Below are positions 43,397-53,687 of a stretch of 64,000 nt of DNA, piece after piece. The DNA lies in the NCBI GenBank assembly GCA_052400685.1, contig JBQTGJ010000011.1; one strand, written 5' to 3'. The notes under the pieces were generated by a model. That model searched no databases and was not told the origin of the DNA. It saw only the letters and a program-made list of their open reading frames with translations. Both the position numbers and the translations under genes were made by a program. The stretch comes from CAZHHH01 sp052400685. GTDB lineage: Bacteria > Bacteroidota > Bacteroidia > Bacteroidales > Marinilabiliaceae. Each line of letters begins with the position of its first letter. The first letter of the stretch is position 1.

Positions 43397-45760
43397 ATGA
43401 AAAATAGTTTGCTCTTAGTCATCGTCCTTGTGATGTTTGGGATAGTGGGTTGTAATTCGAATGATACCGGTGCGAAAATACGCGAGCAGTTATTTAATGA
43501 TAATTGGCAATTTATGAAGGCTGTTGACAGCCTGACTGTTAATGATATGCCTGATGCGTCAGATGCGGCATGGGAAGCGGTGTCGTTGCCTCATACGGCC
43601 AATATTGAACCGTTGGTGATTAAAGGGGATCAATGGCAGGGGACGGCCTGGTATCGTAAATCTTTTTTTGTGGCGAAGAGCTGGCGCGACCGTCATTTGG
43701 CATTGCGTTTTGAAGGTGCGATGCAAGTGGCCGAAGTGTATATAAACGGTCGGCTGGTGATGAGTCATTATGGTGGTTATCTGCCTTTTTATGTGGAATT
43801 GAACGATTGGGTGAATTATGGCGCCGGGAATACCGTAATGGTGCGGTTGAATAATGAGGATAACCCGCAGGTACCTCCGGGCAAGTCTTTGAAGCATCTC
43901 GACTTTAATATTTACAGCGGCATATATCGTAATGTGTGGTTTATAAATAAGGATAAGCTGCATGTTTCGGATGCTGTGGGTGCCAATCGGGTGGCTGGTG
44001 GTGGCATTATGGTCAGCTATCAAAATGTGTCGTCGCAGTCGGCAACCGTTCAGGTCAGGGTGGAAGTTGAAAATCAGTATGTCGATGCCCGCCCGGCTCG
44101 CGTATTACTGGATCTTATTTCGCCTGATGGGATAACGGTTGTATCGCGTGAGTCGGAAGATGTAATGGTTCAACCTGACACTTTTAATGTCTTTAGTTTC
44201 TATGTGGATGTGGATCAGCCTGCGTTATGGTCTCCTGATAGCCCGTCTTTGTATCAGCTTGTTGTGCGCGTGGTTAATGATGGTCAGCCGGTTGATTATG
44301 TGGAAGAGCATATTGGTATTCGAACATTTCAGTTTACAACCAGTGGCTTTGAGTTAAATGGAAAGCCTTTGTGGCTCCGTGGAACCAACAGGCATCAGGA
44401 ATATCCGTATGTTGGCTATGCTCTTTCTGATAACGCCAATTACAGAGATGCCTGGAAGATCAAAGCGGCCGGGTTTAATATTGTTCGTCTGTCTCATTAC
44501 CCTCAATCGCAATCGTTTATGGATGCTTGTGATGAGTTGGGGTTATTTACGGTGGATGCCATTCCCGGGTGGCAGTTTTTTGGTGATACTCTTTTTCAGG
44601 AACGTGCCATCAGTGATGTGCGTAATATGGTGAGGCGCGATCGCAATCGTCCTTCTGTGATTTTGTGGGAGGCATCGCTGAACGAATCACGAATGTCTCA
44701 CGATTTTATGCGGCGTGCGCATGATGCGGTGCATGAGGAGCTGCCTGTACCCGATGTTTATACCTGCGGATGGATCGATGATGTATACGATGTTTATATT
44801 CCGGCTCGTCAGCATGGAAAGGCGCCTTATTATTGGAATCAATATAATCGTAAACCTGTTTTTATCGCTGAATATGGCGATTGGGAGTATTATGCTCAGA
44901 ATGCAGGTTTTAATCAAACCGCATTTGATGATTTAACCTCCGATGAACGTAACTCTCGTCAGTTGCGGGGTTTTGGGCAGAAGCGTTTGGTGCAGCAGGC
45001 GCTCAATTATCAGGAAGCCCATAATTCGAATTTAAAGGGTCAGGCTGCCGGCGATGCCAATTGGTTGATGTTTGACTATAATCGTGGTTATGCACCCGAT
45101 TTGGAAGCGTCTGGTATCATGGACATTTTTCGTCTCCCTAAGTTTGCATTCTGGTTTTATAAGAGTCAGGCGGGCGTAGCGGACAACGATCCGTTTCGTC
45201 AGCCATTTGTGCAAATAGCCAATTACTACAACGACCCATCACTCATGGAAGTGAAAGTATTCAGCAATTGTGATGAGGTCGAACTTTTTAGGAATGGGAC
45301 CTCTTTGGGGCGGCAAAAACCCGATATCGATAATTTTAGCGATGCTATTGAACAACCTCCATTTACTTTTAGGCTGAAGACTTTCGTGCCCGGACAACTG
45401 GAGGCCAAAGGATATATTAATGGTGAGCCGGTTGCTAATCATATTAGAAAAACACCGGGGCAGGCAGCAAGAATACATCTGACCGCAGATGAGAATGGAC
45501 GTCCACTTGAGGGTAACGTCAACGACCTGGTGTTTGTTTATGCCCGTGTAACGGATGATGATGGCATTGAGGTGCCTGATTATAGCAGCGAAATAACTTT
45601 TAACCTTTCGGGCGATGGTGAATTAATAGGATATAATCCCATTACTGCGGAGGCTGGTATTGCAACCATCATTTTGAAGGCCGGGAAACCGGGTGATATT
45701 ACTGTAACTGCCGAAGGATCAGGTTTGGTATCGGCTACCATGAAATTACAGGTGAAATAA
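43397..45760 (+). CDS. GH2 beta-galactosidase, lipoprotein
   Basis: 787 residues. Signal peptide with lipobox FGIVGC. Domains seen: N-terminal sugar-binding jelly roll (about 25-190, RFEGAMQVAEVYING), Ig-like domain, TIM barrel with LRGTNRHQEYPY, acid/base E430 in SLNESR and nucleophile E492 in FIAEYGDWEY, then a C-terminal Ig-like part (DUF4982-like, KVFSNCDEVELFRNG) and a final bacterial Ig domain. Expected to release galactose from galacto-oligosaccharides made by GH53. It sits between GH53 and susC. Confidence 0.94.
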   Translation: MKNSLLLVIVLVMFGIVGCNSNDTGAKIREQLFNDNWQFMKAVDSLTVNDMPDASDAAWEAVSLPHTANIEPLVIKGDQWQGTAWYRKSFFVAKSWRDRHLALRFEGAMQVAEVYINGRLVMSHYGGYLPFYVELNDWVNYGAGNTVMVRLNNEDNPQVPPGKSLKHLDFNIYSGIYRNVWFINKDKLHVSDAVGANRVAGGGIMVSYQNVSSQSATVQVRVEVENQYVDARPARVLLDLISPDGITVVSRESEDVMVQPDTFNVFSFYVDVDQPALWSPDSPSLYQLVVRVVNDGQPVDYVEEHIGIRTFQFTTSGFELNGKPLWLRGTNRHQEYPYVGYALSDNANYRDAWKIKAAGFNIVRLSHYPQSQSFMDACDELGLFTVDAIPGWQFFGDTLFQERAISDVRNMVRRDRNRPSVILWEASLNESRMSHDFMRRAHDAVHEELPVPDVYTCGWIDDVYDVYIPARQHGKAPYYWNQYNRKPVFIAEYGDWEYYAQNAGFNQTAFDDLTSDERNSRQLRGFGQKRLVQQALNYQEAHNSNLKGQAAGDANWLMFDYNRGYAPDLEASGIMDIFRLPKFAFWFYKSQAGVADNDPFRQPFVQIANYYNDPSLMEVKVFSNCDEVELFRNGTSLGRQKPDIDNFSDAIEQPPFTFRLKTFVPGQLEAKGYINGEPVANHIRKTPGQAARIHLTADENGRPLEGNVNDLVFVYARVTDDDGIEVPDYSSEITFNLSGDGELIGYNPITAEAGIATIILKAGKPGDITVTAEGSGLVSATMKLQVK

Positions 45761-45826
45761 AATTATAACTGGATGATGTTTAGAGGGATTAGTTCTGAAT
45801 TTCCAAAACAAGTTAATAAATCAACG

Positions 45827-48772
45827 ATGTCTATGAAAAACAGGAATGTAAAATTGTTGAGCACCTGGCTTTTGATGTGGAGCTTTGGTTTTATTTTGGC
45901 GGCACAAGGACGTTTGGTCACAGGTAATGTGATCGACGGCGTTGATGGTGCTACGGTGCCTGGGGCTACAGTGATGGTTGATGGCACTCAGCGTGGAACG
46001 ATTACCGATATGGATGGCAATTTCTCAATTGCTGCCGAAGTTGGTGAGACTCTGGTTGTATCGTATTTAGGGTATAAACAAGAACGTGTATTGGTCGACA
46101 ATCGTTCTAATTACGTCATACGTCTTGTGACGGATGTGATTAGTTTTGATGAGGTTGTGGTGATAGGATATGGTATTCAGCGTAAGGGAGACCTTACCGG
46201 AGCTGTGTCCAGCGTAAACAGTAAAGATTTTAATAAGGGGGTAATCAGTTCTCCCGAACAGTTGATAAATGGCAAGGTGTCGGGGGTGCAGATCATGTCC
46301 AACAGTGGTTCGCCAACGGCCGGCAGTTCCATTCGTATTCGTGGTGGCGCCTCACTGAACGCCAGTAACGATCCGCTGATAGTCCTCGACGGTGTGCCCC
46401 TCGAAACGGGCGGTATTAGTGGTAACAGCAGTAATTTTCTGAGTCTGATCAATCCCAACGACATTGAAAGTATGACTGTTCTTAAGGATGCGTCATCTAC
46501 GGCTATTTATGGTTCACGGGCTTCCAACGGCGTGATTCTTATATCAACGAAAAAGGGAACTGGCGGTCGGTTGCGAGTGGGGTTTAGCACAACCAATTCG
46601 GTGCAGGTGAAGACGAAATTGGCCGATATGTTATCGCGTAATGAATTTATCGATGTGGTCAATAGTGAAGGTTCTGATGAGCAGCGTGCATTGCTGGGTG
46701 ACTATGACACCAATTGGAACGATGAAATTTATCAACTGGCATTGGGTACTGATAATAATTTAAGCTTTTCAGGGAAATATAAAAGTGTGCCCTTTCGCGT
46801 GTCAATGGGGTATTATAATCAGGATGGTATTGTAAAAACCGATAATGCGGAGCGTTGGACTGGCAACCTGTCTGTTTCGCCTTCTTTGCTTGACAACCAT
46901 TTGAAGTTGACTCTGGGTTTAAAAGGATCTTTGAATAATAATCAGTTTGCTCAGACCAGCGCTATATGGGGGGCTGCCACCTATAATCCAACCATTCCTG
47001 TTTATTCGGGGGAGGATGCTTTTGGTGGTTATACCGAGGCCATTGATAGCGGAACTCCTGTTACACGAGCTGTTTTAAACCCGCTTGGAACTTTGGAACA
47101 GTATTCGTCAACCAGCACTGTTAAGCGGGTTATTGGTAATTTTGATGTCGATTATAAATTTCATGTTTTGCCTGAGCTGAAATTTCATGCCACTTTGGGC
47201 TATGATTATGCCACAGGCGAAGGTTCTGTTATTGTGCCTTTGGAGGCTGCGCAGTATTACACCTCCTCAGGTCGTAATTATTCCTATGGGCCGCAGGAAA
47301 AGGAGAATCAACTGTTAACAACCTATTTTAATTATAATAAGGATCTTGAAAATATTAACAGTACACTTGATGTTACTGCCGGATATGATTTCCAGTCATG
47401 GAAGAGTACTTCCGATGCTTATGAGGAATTAAATCAGGCTGGAGTATCTCAAAATTTAGTGGCAGCGACCGATCAGCGGCATACTTTATTATCGTATTAC
47501 GGAAGGGTTAATTATTCATTTAATTCTAAGTACATGCTTACGGCGACCATTCGTCGCGACGGGACATCACGTTTTAGCGATGATAATCGTTGGGGAACTT
47601 TTCCCTCTGTGGCTTTGGGGTGGCGTCTGTCTGAGGAAAGTTTTTTGTCGGGCATGGAGGTTCTTAGTAATTTAAAATTGCGTGCCAGCTATGGCGTTAC
47701 CGGCCAGCAGGAAGGTATTGGAAATTATAATTATTTGCCGGTCTATACCATTAGTCAGACCGGCGCTCAATATATTTTTGGCAATAACCCTGTTTATATT
47801 TACCGCCCTGAAGCTTATGTTGCCGGATTAACCTGGGAAACAACAAAATCTTTTAACTATGGTCTTGATCTGGGGTTCTTTGATAATAGAATTTCTGGTG
47901 CTTTCGAGTACTACACACGTAAGACGGAAGATTTGCTGGCAACGGTGCCTCCACCGGCCGGCACCAATTTTGATAAAACAATTTTGACCAATGTTGGCAA
48001 TGTGGATAGTGAAGGTGTGGAATTGACCTTAAATGCGGTTCCCATCGATAATGAAAACTGGACCTGGGATTTAACTTTTAATGCCTCATGGCAATCGCAA
48101 ACCATTAAGAATCTTTCGAATTTGCCCGGCACCCAAATTAGTAATACTTCTGCCGGAGCAGCTATTGATACCTATTATCTTCAAGTGCTAACCGAAGGGT
48201 ATACGCCTTATATGTTCTATGTTTATCATCAGTTATACGATGAATCGGGTAAGCCAATTGAAGGTGCTTATGCCGATTTAGACCGGAATGGACTGATTAA
48301 TTCTGATGATTTGTATCGTTATCACGCACCCACGCCAGATTACATTCTGGGCTTCAGTACTTCTGTCAGGTATAAAGACTGGACGCTTAGTACCAGTTTA
48401 CGTGCCAATATCGGTAATTATGTGTATAACGGAATGGCGATGAATGCTGGTGCCTTTGGAACCATGTCGTACAATGCCAAACAACTCAATAATTTGCATT
48501 CCAGCTATCTGGAAACGGGATTTCAAGCCCGACAGTTTCTGTCTGATTATTATGTCGAAAACGCTTCTTTCCTGAAAATGGATAATCTGATACTGAATTA
48601 CAATTTTGGAAAAATCCCGGGACTCAGAAATTTGAATGCTTCGGCCATGGTCCAGAATGTTTTTACCATTACTAAATATTCAGGTGTCGACCCTGAGGTT
48701 CCGCAAGGTCTGGATGTTTCTTTTTATCCTCGTCCCCGTATTTTTTCATTAAGTCTGGGAGTTGAATTTTAA
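45827..48772 (+). CDS. SusC-type TonB-dependent outer-membrane transporter
   Basis: About 981 residues. Signal peptide ending near ILAAQG; CarboxypepD_reg-like N-terminal domain (VTGNVIDGVDGATVPGATV); a TonB-box-like SFDEVVVIGYG; plug domain (GVQIMSNSGSPTAGSSIRI, PLIVLDGVPL, NDIESMTVLKDASSTAIYG, GVILISTKKG); 22-strand barrel ending SLGVEF. Imports oligosaccharides with the SusD lid. Start ATG 45827 gives the usual short n-region (MSMKNRNVKLL); ATG 45773, 12 bp after GH2, is an alternative and would add 18 residues. A family B repeat fills the gap to susD. Confidence 0.96.
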   Translation: MSMKNRNVKLLSTWLLMWSFGFILAAQGRLVTGNVIDGVDGATVPGATVMVDGTQRGTITDMDGNFSIAAEVGETLVVSYLGYKQERVLVDNRSNYVIRLVTDVISFDEVVVIGYGIQRKGDLTGAVSSVNSKDFNKGVISSPEQLINGKVSGVQIMSNSGSPTAGSSIRIRGGASLNASNDPLIVLDGVPLETGGISGNSSNFLSLINPNDIESMTVLKDASSTAIYGSRASNGVILISTKKGTGGRLRVGFSTTNSVQVKTKLADMLSRNEFIDVVNSEGSDEQRALLGDYDTNWNDEIYQLALGTDNNLSFSGKYKSVPFRVSMGYYNQDGIVKTDNAERWTGNLSVSPSLLDNHLKLTLGLKGSLNNNQFAQTSAIWGAATYNPTIPVYSGEDAFGGYTEAIDSGTPVTRAVLNPLGTLEQYSSTSTVKRVIGNFDVDYKFHVLPELKFHATLGYDYATGEGSVIVPLEAAQYYTSSGRNYSYGPQEKENQLLTTYFNYNKDLENINSTLDVTAGYDFQSWKSTSDAYEELNQAGVSQNLVAATDQRHTLLSYYGRVNYSFNSKYMLTATIRRDGTSRFSDDNRWGTFPSVALGWRLSEESFLSGMEVLSNLKLRASYGVTGQQEGIGNYNYLPVYTISQTGAQYIFGNNPVYIYRPEAYVAGLTWETTKSFNYGLDLGFFDNRISGAFEYYTRKTEDLLATVPPPAGTNFDKTILTNVGNVDSEGVELTLNAVPIDNENWTWDLTFNASWQSQTIKNLSNLPGTQISNTSAGAAIDTYYLQVLTEGYTPYMFYVYHQLYDESGKPIEGAYADLDRNGLINSDDLYRYHAPTPDYILGFSTSVRYKDWTLSTSLRANIGNYVYNGMAMNAGAFGTMSYNAKQLNNLHSSYLETGFQARQFLSDYYVENASFLKMDNLILNYNFGKIPGLRNLNASAMVQNVFTITKYSGVDPEVPQGLDVSFYPRPRIFSLSLGVEF

Positions 48773-48795
48773 GTTTAATAATTAATTTTTAGGAA

Positions 48796-48886
48796 GATGA
48801 AACGAGCCATGGAAATTATTTCACACACAGTAGTATGATTAATTCCGGCGAGTTCCATGTAACCTTAAAAATCAAAATATAAACAC
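48796..48886. repeat. Dispersed repeat family B, single inverted unit between susC and susD
   Basis: On the plus strand it begins ATGAAACGAGCCATGG and continues TCACACACAGTAGTATGATT, GGCGAGTTCCATGTAACC, then AAAATATAAACAC. The CATATG end of the consensus coincides with CACATG, whose ATG is the susD start codon. Confidence 0.85.
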
Positions 48887-50476
48887 ATGGAAAAGTTATT
48901 ATATATATGGATACTGGCCATTGTGACCGGATTCACAGCTTGTACCGAGCAACTGGATCAATATCCGGAGATTGAGGATACGTCTGAGTCCGTTTATTCA
49001 AATCCGGCCAATTATTTATCCGTTCTGGGTAAGTGCTATGCCTCTTTTGTGATTGCAGGGCAGGAAAAAGGAGGCGGTAACGTCGATTTGAGTAGCAATA
49101 ATGGCTTTGATTACATGCGTAATTATTTAAACCTGCAAGAGGTAGGAACCGATGAAATTGGTTATACCTGGGTGGAAGGGGATAATTTAACGGCCTTGTC
49201 TTATCTGAGCTGGGATGCCAACGATCCTTTTTTAACGGATATGTATTATCGAATTTATTATACGATTTCTTTGTGTAATGAATTTATTAAGAATAGCACC
49301 GATGAGGCTATTGCATCTTTTACGAGGGCTGAGCAAGATGAGATTGTAAGCTACAGGGCTGAGGCCCGTTTTTTAAGAGCTTTGGCCTATTATCACGCTT
49401 TGGATCTTTATCATGATGTTGCATTTGCCGATGAATCGATTATTGGTGAAGAAGTCCTTCCGGAGAGATGGGAGTCTGTGAAAATCTTTAATTATATCGA
49501 GAAAGAGCTCCTTGAATGTAGCATTGACATGCCCACTGCCGATAATTGTGAGTATGGTCATGCGCCGCAGGCTGCTGCCTGGATGTTATTGGCGAGGTTA
49601 TATCTGAACGCTCCGGTTTATGAAGCCGGCGATTATTATAGCCAGTGTAAGATTTATAGCCAGAAAGTGATTGACGAAGGTTATGTGCTTGAATCGGACT
49701 ACGCCAGTCTCTTTAATGCCGATAACGATTTGAGAACAGGTAAAGGACATGAAATCATTTTTCCCTTAGTGGTTGATAGCCGGTATGTCGTTTCATGGGG
49801 GGCTTCTACCTATATGGTTTGTGGGTCTGTTGATTCTGATTATGGGCCGTCTCCTAATAATCAGGGGGTGGATACTCCCTGGAACAGCTTTCGGATGAAA
49901 GGTGAGCTGACATCTCTTTTCGATATGGAGAACGATAGCCGTGCTCTGTTTTTTGTGGGAAGTCAAAGCCAGTATATGGATGGTGGTGTGGCTGATCGTA
50001 CGGGTGGTTACTTATCCTACAAATGGAGTAATCTTAAAGACGATGGTTCTGTTGCGTCGCTCGCCAGCAACGATGGCGTGGATACTGATTTCCCTCTGTT
50101 TCGTCTGGCCGATGCTTATCTGATGTACGCCGAGGCTGCGGCCCGCAGTAATACCGATTTGAGTATTGCCCTGAACTATGTCAACACACTGCGTAACAAA
50201 CGAAACCTATCAGCTGTTGCGGAATCTGATTTAGTGGCCACTGTAGATGCCATTCCGTATAAATTTTTTCTCGATGAACGCGGTCGTGAATTTTATCTGG
50301 AAGGATTGCGTCGTACCGATTTAATTCGATTTAGTTGTTTTACTTCCAGCGATTATCTATGGCAATGGAAAGGCGGTGTTAAAGACGGAGCTGCTGTTGA
50401 TGATAAATATAGTGTGTATCCAATTCCGGCTACCGAACTGATGGCTAATCCCAATTTATGGAATGAAAATTATTAA
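48887..50476 (+). CDS. SusD-type surface glycan-binding lipoprotein
   Basis: 529 residues. Lipoprotein signal with lipobox GFTAC. SusD/RagB fold: N-terminal TPR-like helices (NEFIKN, YRAEARFLRALAYYHALDLY, residues about 110-170), then the variable glycan-binding part, then the C-terminal RagB block with FPLFRLADAYLMYAEAAAR and FFLDERGREFYLEGLRRTDLIRF. Forms the lid on the SusC barrel. The start codon is set by repeat B DNA, which makes up nearly the whole susC-susD spacer. Confidence 0.96.
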   Translation: MEKLLYIWILAIVTGFTACTEQLDQYPEIEDTSESVYSNPANYLSVLGKCYASFVIAGQEKGGGNVDLSSNNGFDYMRNYLNLQEVGTDEIGYTWVEGDNLTALSYLSWDANDPFLTDMYYRIYYTISLCNEFIKNSTDEAIASFTRAEQDEIVSYRAEARFLRALAYYHALDLYHDVAFADESIIGEEVLPERWESVKIFNYIEKELLECSIDMPTADNCEYGHAPQAAAWMLLARLYLNAPVYEAGDYYSQCKIYSQKVIDEGYVLESDYASLFNADNDLRTGKGHEIIFPLVVDSRYVVSWGASTYMVCGSVDSDYGPSPNNQGVDTPWNSFRMKGELTSLFDMENDSRALFFVGSQSQYMDGGVADRTGGYLSYKWSNLKDDGSVASLASNDGVDTDFPLFRLADAYLMYAEAAARSNTDLSIALNYVNTLRNKRNLSAVAESDLVATVDAIPYKFFLDERGREFYLEGLRRTDLIRFSCFTSSDYLWQWKGGVKDGAAVDDKYSVYPIPATELMANPNLWNENY

Positions 50477-50496
50477 TCCCTAATTTTAGTCTTACT

Positions 50497-52464
50497 ATGA
50501 GATGTTTAAAATTATATATAAGTGTTCTGATGATGTCGTTAGTGGCATTATCATGCGAAGAAGACGGTGATAAATTTATCGTATCGGGATTTGGCGGCGC
50601 AGAATTTAGCGTAAGCCAGAATGATATTTTTTTAACGCAGTCGGCTGAAAATGATGTAGCCATCACTTTTTCATGGGATGGGAGCGATCTGACGTTGAAT
50701 AACGATTCTGTTAAAGTCCCCGCTTCGCTGCCTATGGTTGTTATTGAGGGCTCTGCTTCGTCAGATTTTGAAACAATAATTGAGGTTAATCCTTCTTCAA
50801 ATCCTTTTTCGCTGACGGTATTGGCATTAAATACCCTCGTTAAGAATATGGGACTTACGGCTGATATCAGTCAGCCTGTTTATTTTAGGGTCCGTTCTTC
50901 TTTAGGGAATAATATAGCACCGAAATACAGCGCTGTATCAACGGTTAATGTAACGCCCTATTCCATCGATATGTCAAAAGGTTTTATTCTGGATGTTAAA
51001 AAGGAAGATACAGGATTCTTTCTGTATTCGCCAAACAGCAATGGTGAATACAGCGGTTTTGTAAATGCCTCCTCCTGGTTGAATTGGTATATGAAAGAAG
51101 TCGATGGCACAATTTGGGGCAATATTGCTGATGATACTCAGGAATTTGTTTTGTCTGATGACGATGAAAACTGGAACTTTTGGTATCCAGGACAAGACGG
51201 TTGTTATTATACAACATTGAGTACTGTTGATAAGGTGTGGACGGCTACTTATATCTCTTCGTTAACGGCAACAGGCGATGTGACGGGCGAGTTATCTTTT
51301 GTGAAAGCCGATGTGTACTGGATGTTGTCGTTCACCACAAATATTGATAATGCAACATTTAGTGTTGCCGGTAATGCCGCGTTATACAATAAAGCCACCA
51401 CCACCAGCGATGATGCCGCTATAGCAAAAACAATTGGTTTTATGCCGTCTGCCAATGGGGCACTCGATTTTAGTCTGGAAGGGCAAACCCTGAATTTTAC
51501 CGTAGCTGAGGCCGGCGATTATACTTTAAAGTTATTCCTTGCCGATCCTACCAATCTGAACTACACCATAACATCAGGTGGAACAGTAATTGAAGAACCC
51601 ATCAGTGAATTTCTCTATTTACCCGGCATTGATGATGGTATATCGGGGAGTTGGACCTTTGATAATTATCTCCGGTTATTAAATGATCTGGATTCTACTT
51701 TTGCCGGCGTTGTGAATGTTAATTCCCAATGGGGTTATAATATGGGGTTGGAAGCCGATAACTGGACGGATGTTTATACGATGGGGGAGGCTGAAGGGCA
51801 ACTGGCGTTTCAGGGTAGTGAGAATATTGCTGCTCCGGCGCCGGGTCTTTACCTTATTAAAGCCGATCTCAAACAACTGACGTACAGCCATACGGAGGTT
51901 CAATCTTTGAGTTATTCCGGATTTAATGATAATTGGGATTTGATCAATATGACGCCGACTGATGTGGCGGGTGTCTATTCCGGTTCTGTGGCGTTAAGTT
52001 CCGTTTCAGAGTGGGGCGGAAAATTATATCTCAATGGCGAGTGGGATGATTTCTTTGGTGGACAGGGCGGACATCTTTCCTTTTTGTCTGATGGAATTAC
52101 TGACGATGCCACCCTTCCTTTGGGAACTTACGATCTGTTGGCCAACCTGACTGAGCAATGGTATGCTTTTTTGGGGGACGAAATTTACATCACCGGATTG
52201 AATGATGTCTGGGATTTTTCAACCAATGTTCTTACCAGAACTGAAACAGGTGTTTATTCGGGGTCTGTGACCATTAACTCATTGTCGTCAGCCGGAATAA
52301 CGATACAAATAGACCAGTCGTGGGAACGCTTCTTTGGAGGGTCTTTTGTTAAGCTATTGCCGGGAGGTGATAATATTACCGATGATCAGACGTTGGCCAC
52401 TGGTAATTATAATGTCACGGTTGATTTAATACATCAGACTTGTGTTTTTACTTTGGTGGAATAG
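50497..52464 (+). CDS. SusE-position surface glycan-binding lipoprotein
   Basis: 655 residues. Lipobox LVALSC. An N-terminal SusE-type Ig domain (FSVSQNDIFLTQSAENDVAITFSW form) is followed by several beta domains; the last two share GTYDLLANL/GNYNVTVDL and GG.LSFLSDGITDD/KLLPGGDNITDD, so they are a duplication of a DUF5111/5114-like or SusF-type module. No catalytic motif. Likely a surface galactan-binding protein that helps SusCD. It lies 20 bp after susD and ends the operon. Confidence 0.85.
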   Translation: MRCLKLYISVLMMSLVALSCEEDGDKFIVSGFGGAEFSVSQNDIFLTQSAENDVAITFSWDGSDLTLNNDSVKVPASLPMVVIEGSASSDFETIIEVNPSSNPFSLTVLALNTLVKNMGLTADISQPVYFRVRSSLGNNIAPKYSAVSTVNVTPYSIDMSKGFILDVKKEDTGFFLYSPNSNGEYSGFVNASSWLNWYMKEVDGTIWGNIADDTQEFVLSDDDENWNFWYPGQDGCYYTTLSTVDKVWTATYISSLTATGDVTGELSFVKADVYWMLSFTTNIDNATFSVAGNAALYNKATTTSDDAAIAKTIGFMPSANGALDFSLEGQTLNFTVAEAGDYTLKLFLADPTNLNYTITSGGTVIEEPISEFLYLPGIDDGISGSWTFDNYLRLLNDLDSTFAGVVNVNSQWGYNMGLEADNWTDVYTMGEAEGQLAFQGSENIAAPAPGLYLIKADLKQLTYSHTEVQSLSYSGFNDNWDLINMTPTDVAGVYSGSVALSSVSEWGGKLYLNGEWDDFFGGQGGHLSFLSDGITDDATLPLGTYDLLANLTEQWYAFLGDEIYITGLNDVWDFSTNVLTRTETGVYSGSVTINSLSSAGITIQIDQSWERFFGGSFVKLLPGGDNITDDQTLATGNYNVTVDLIHQTCVFTLVE

Positions 52465-52532
52465 ATTGGTGATGTTGGTTTATTGGCGGGGGCTTTTTTA
52501 AGCTTGTATTTTTATTGACATGGTAGTTTACC

Positions 52533-52598
52533 GTCTGGTTTATAGACATGCGACGAATGATAACATGGTTGTCTTTTAATTCGTGTCTATAGCCAGAC
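52533..52598. terminator. Long hairpin between the galactan operon and lepB, probable terminator
   Basis: GTCTGGTTTATAGACA (from 52533) pairs with TGTCTATAGCCAGAC (to 52598) with one bulge and one mismatch, followed by TCTCTTTTAG. It lies between convergent genes. Confidence 0.65.
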
Positions 52599-52670
52599 TC
52601 TCTTTTAGTGTGTCGTCTTGATTTTTTGCAATCGTTATTGGCTCAGGCGTTTGCTAAATATTTTTGTCAT

Positions 52671-53687
52671 TTACCCTGGCTGAACGACACCTACAATATG
52701 GTTTTCGGGTACCGGCCCCCAATAACGACTGTCAAACGAACGAGGTTGATTATCGCCGTGCACCCAGTAATAGTTCATCTTGAAAGTGTATTTACTGATG
52801 GGTATATTATTTTTAAAAAGATAATTGCCGATACGACAGATGTTTTCCTCTTCAAAAACATTGATAATTCGTTCGTAGAGCGCAAAGTTGTCGGGGGTAA
52901 GACGCATTGTCATGCCTTTTCGAGGTATCACAATTGGCCCCATATTATTGGCATTCCAGCGCCGTTGAGCACTGAAAGGGAATGCGTTTGGATCGTATAT
53001 TCCTGGTCTGATGGTGAATTGTTTGAGCGGTCCATAGGTGTTCTGCAGCTGGCGTGCTTCTTCAACACTCAGTCTTATGGTCGTATTGAACACATCAATC
53101 TGGTGCAACGGGATGTCGCGACCCAGTTGCTTTGATATTTTTAAAAGTGTGATGGAATCGCCTGTCCATTCATAGGATTTTATGGTGCTCTCCGGTTCTT
53201 CAAATTTTTGTTGGTTAACCCACAAATGCCCCTCTTTTATGATTACAGTATCCCCCGGAAGTCCCACAATACGCTTAATCATTCGTGGTCGTTTATTTAC
53301 ACAAAGGATTTTGATTTGTCCCCATGCTTGCGTATTTACGCTGTCGGGAAGTCTGGATTGGCGTTTTAACAGATAGTAACTTTCGCCGGGCTTTTCGGTG
53401 AAGGCGGTATCAGCGTCGGGAAAGTTAAATACGATGATGTCATTTATAGCCAATTTTTGGCCCCAATTCAGGCGGAAGTATTGATTCGCATTGTTGGGAT
53501 AAAACCGGGGACCTGGTCTGAGTTTGTTTACCCATACGTAATCCCCGGCTTTTATGGTGTTTTGCATTGATGAGGTTGGTACGGCCAGTAGTTCAAATCC
53601 ATAACGGTATATTGAATCTGAAATAAGCAGCCCCAACCCAATCCAAAGAAGTACTTTTATATTTTTATTTATCTTTTTACTCACCAC
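52671..53687 (-). CDS. lepB: Signal peptidase I, second tandem copy
   Basis: 338-residue inner-membrane S26 protease. One N-terminal helix (IKVLLWIGLGLLISDSIY), catalytic serine in AVPTSSMQNTI, catalytic lysine in MIKRIVGLPGDTV, then a Bacteroidota-type insertion of about 100 residues, and the C-terminal box HGDNQPRSFDSRYWGPVPENHI. The start is GTG at 53687, overlapping the end of the upstream paralogue by 11 bp, so the two are translationally linked. Removes signal peptides from exported proteins. Confidence 0.93.
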   Translation of the reverse strand: MVSKKINKNIKVLLWIGLGLLISDSIYRYGFELLAVPTSSMQNTIKAGDYVWVNKLRPGPRFYPNNANQYFRLNWGQKLAINDIIVFNFPDADTAFTEKPGESYYLLKRQSRLPDSVNTQAWGQIKILCVNKRPRMIKRIVGLPGDTVIIKEGHLWVNQQKFEEPESTIKSYEWTGDSITLLKISKQLGRDIPLHQIDVFNTTIRLSVEEARQLQNTYGPLKQFTIRPGIYDPNAFPFSAQRRWNANNMGPIVIPRKGMTMRLTPDNFALYERIINVFEEENICRIGNYLFKNNIPISKYTFKMNYYWVHGDNQPRSFDSRYWGPVPENHIVGVVQPG

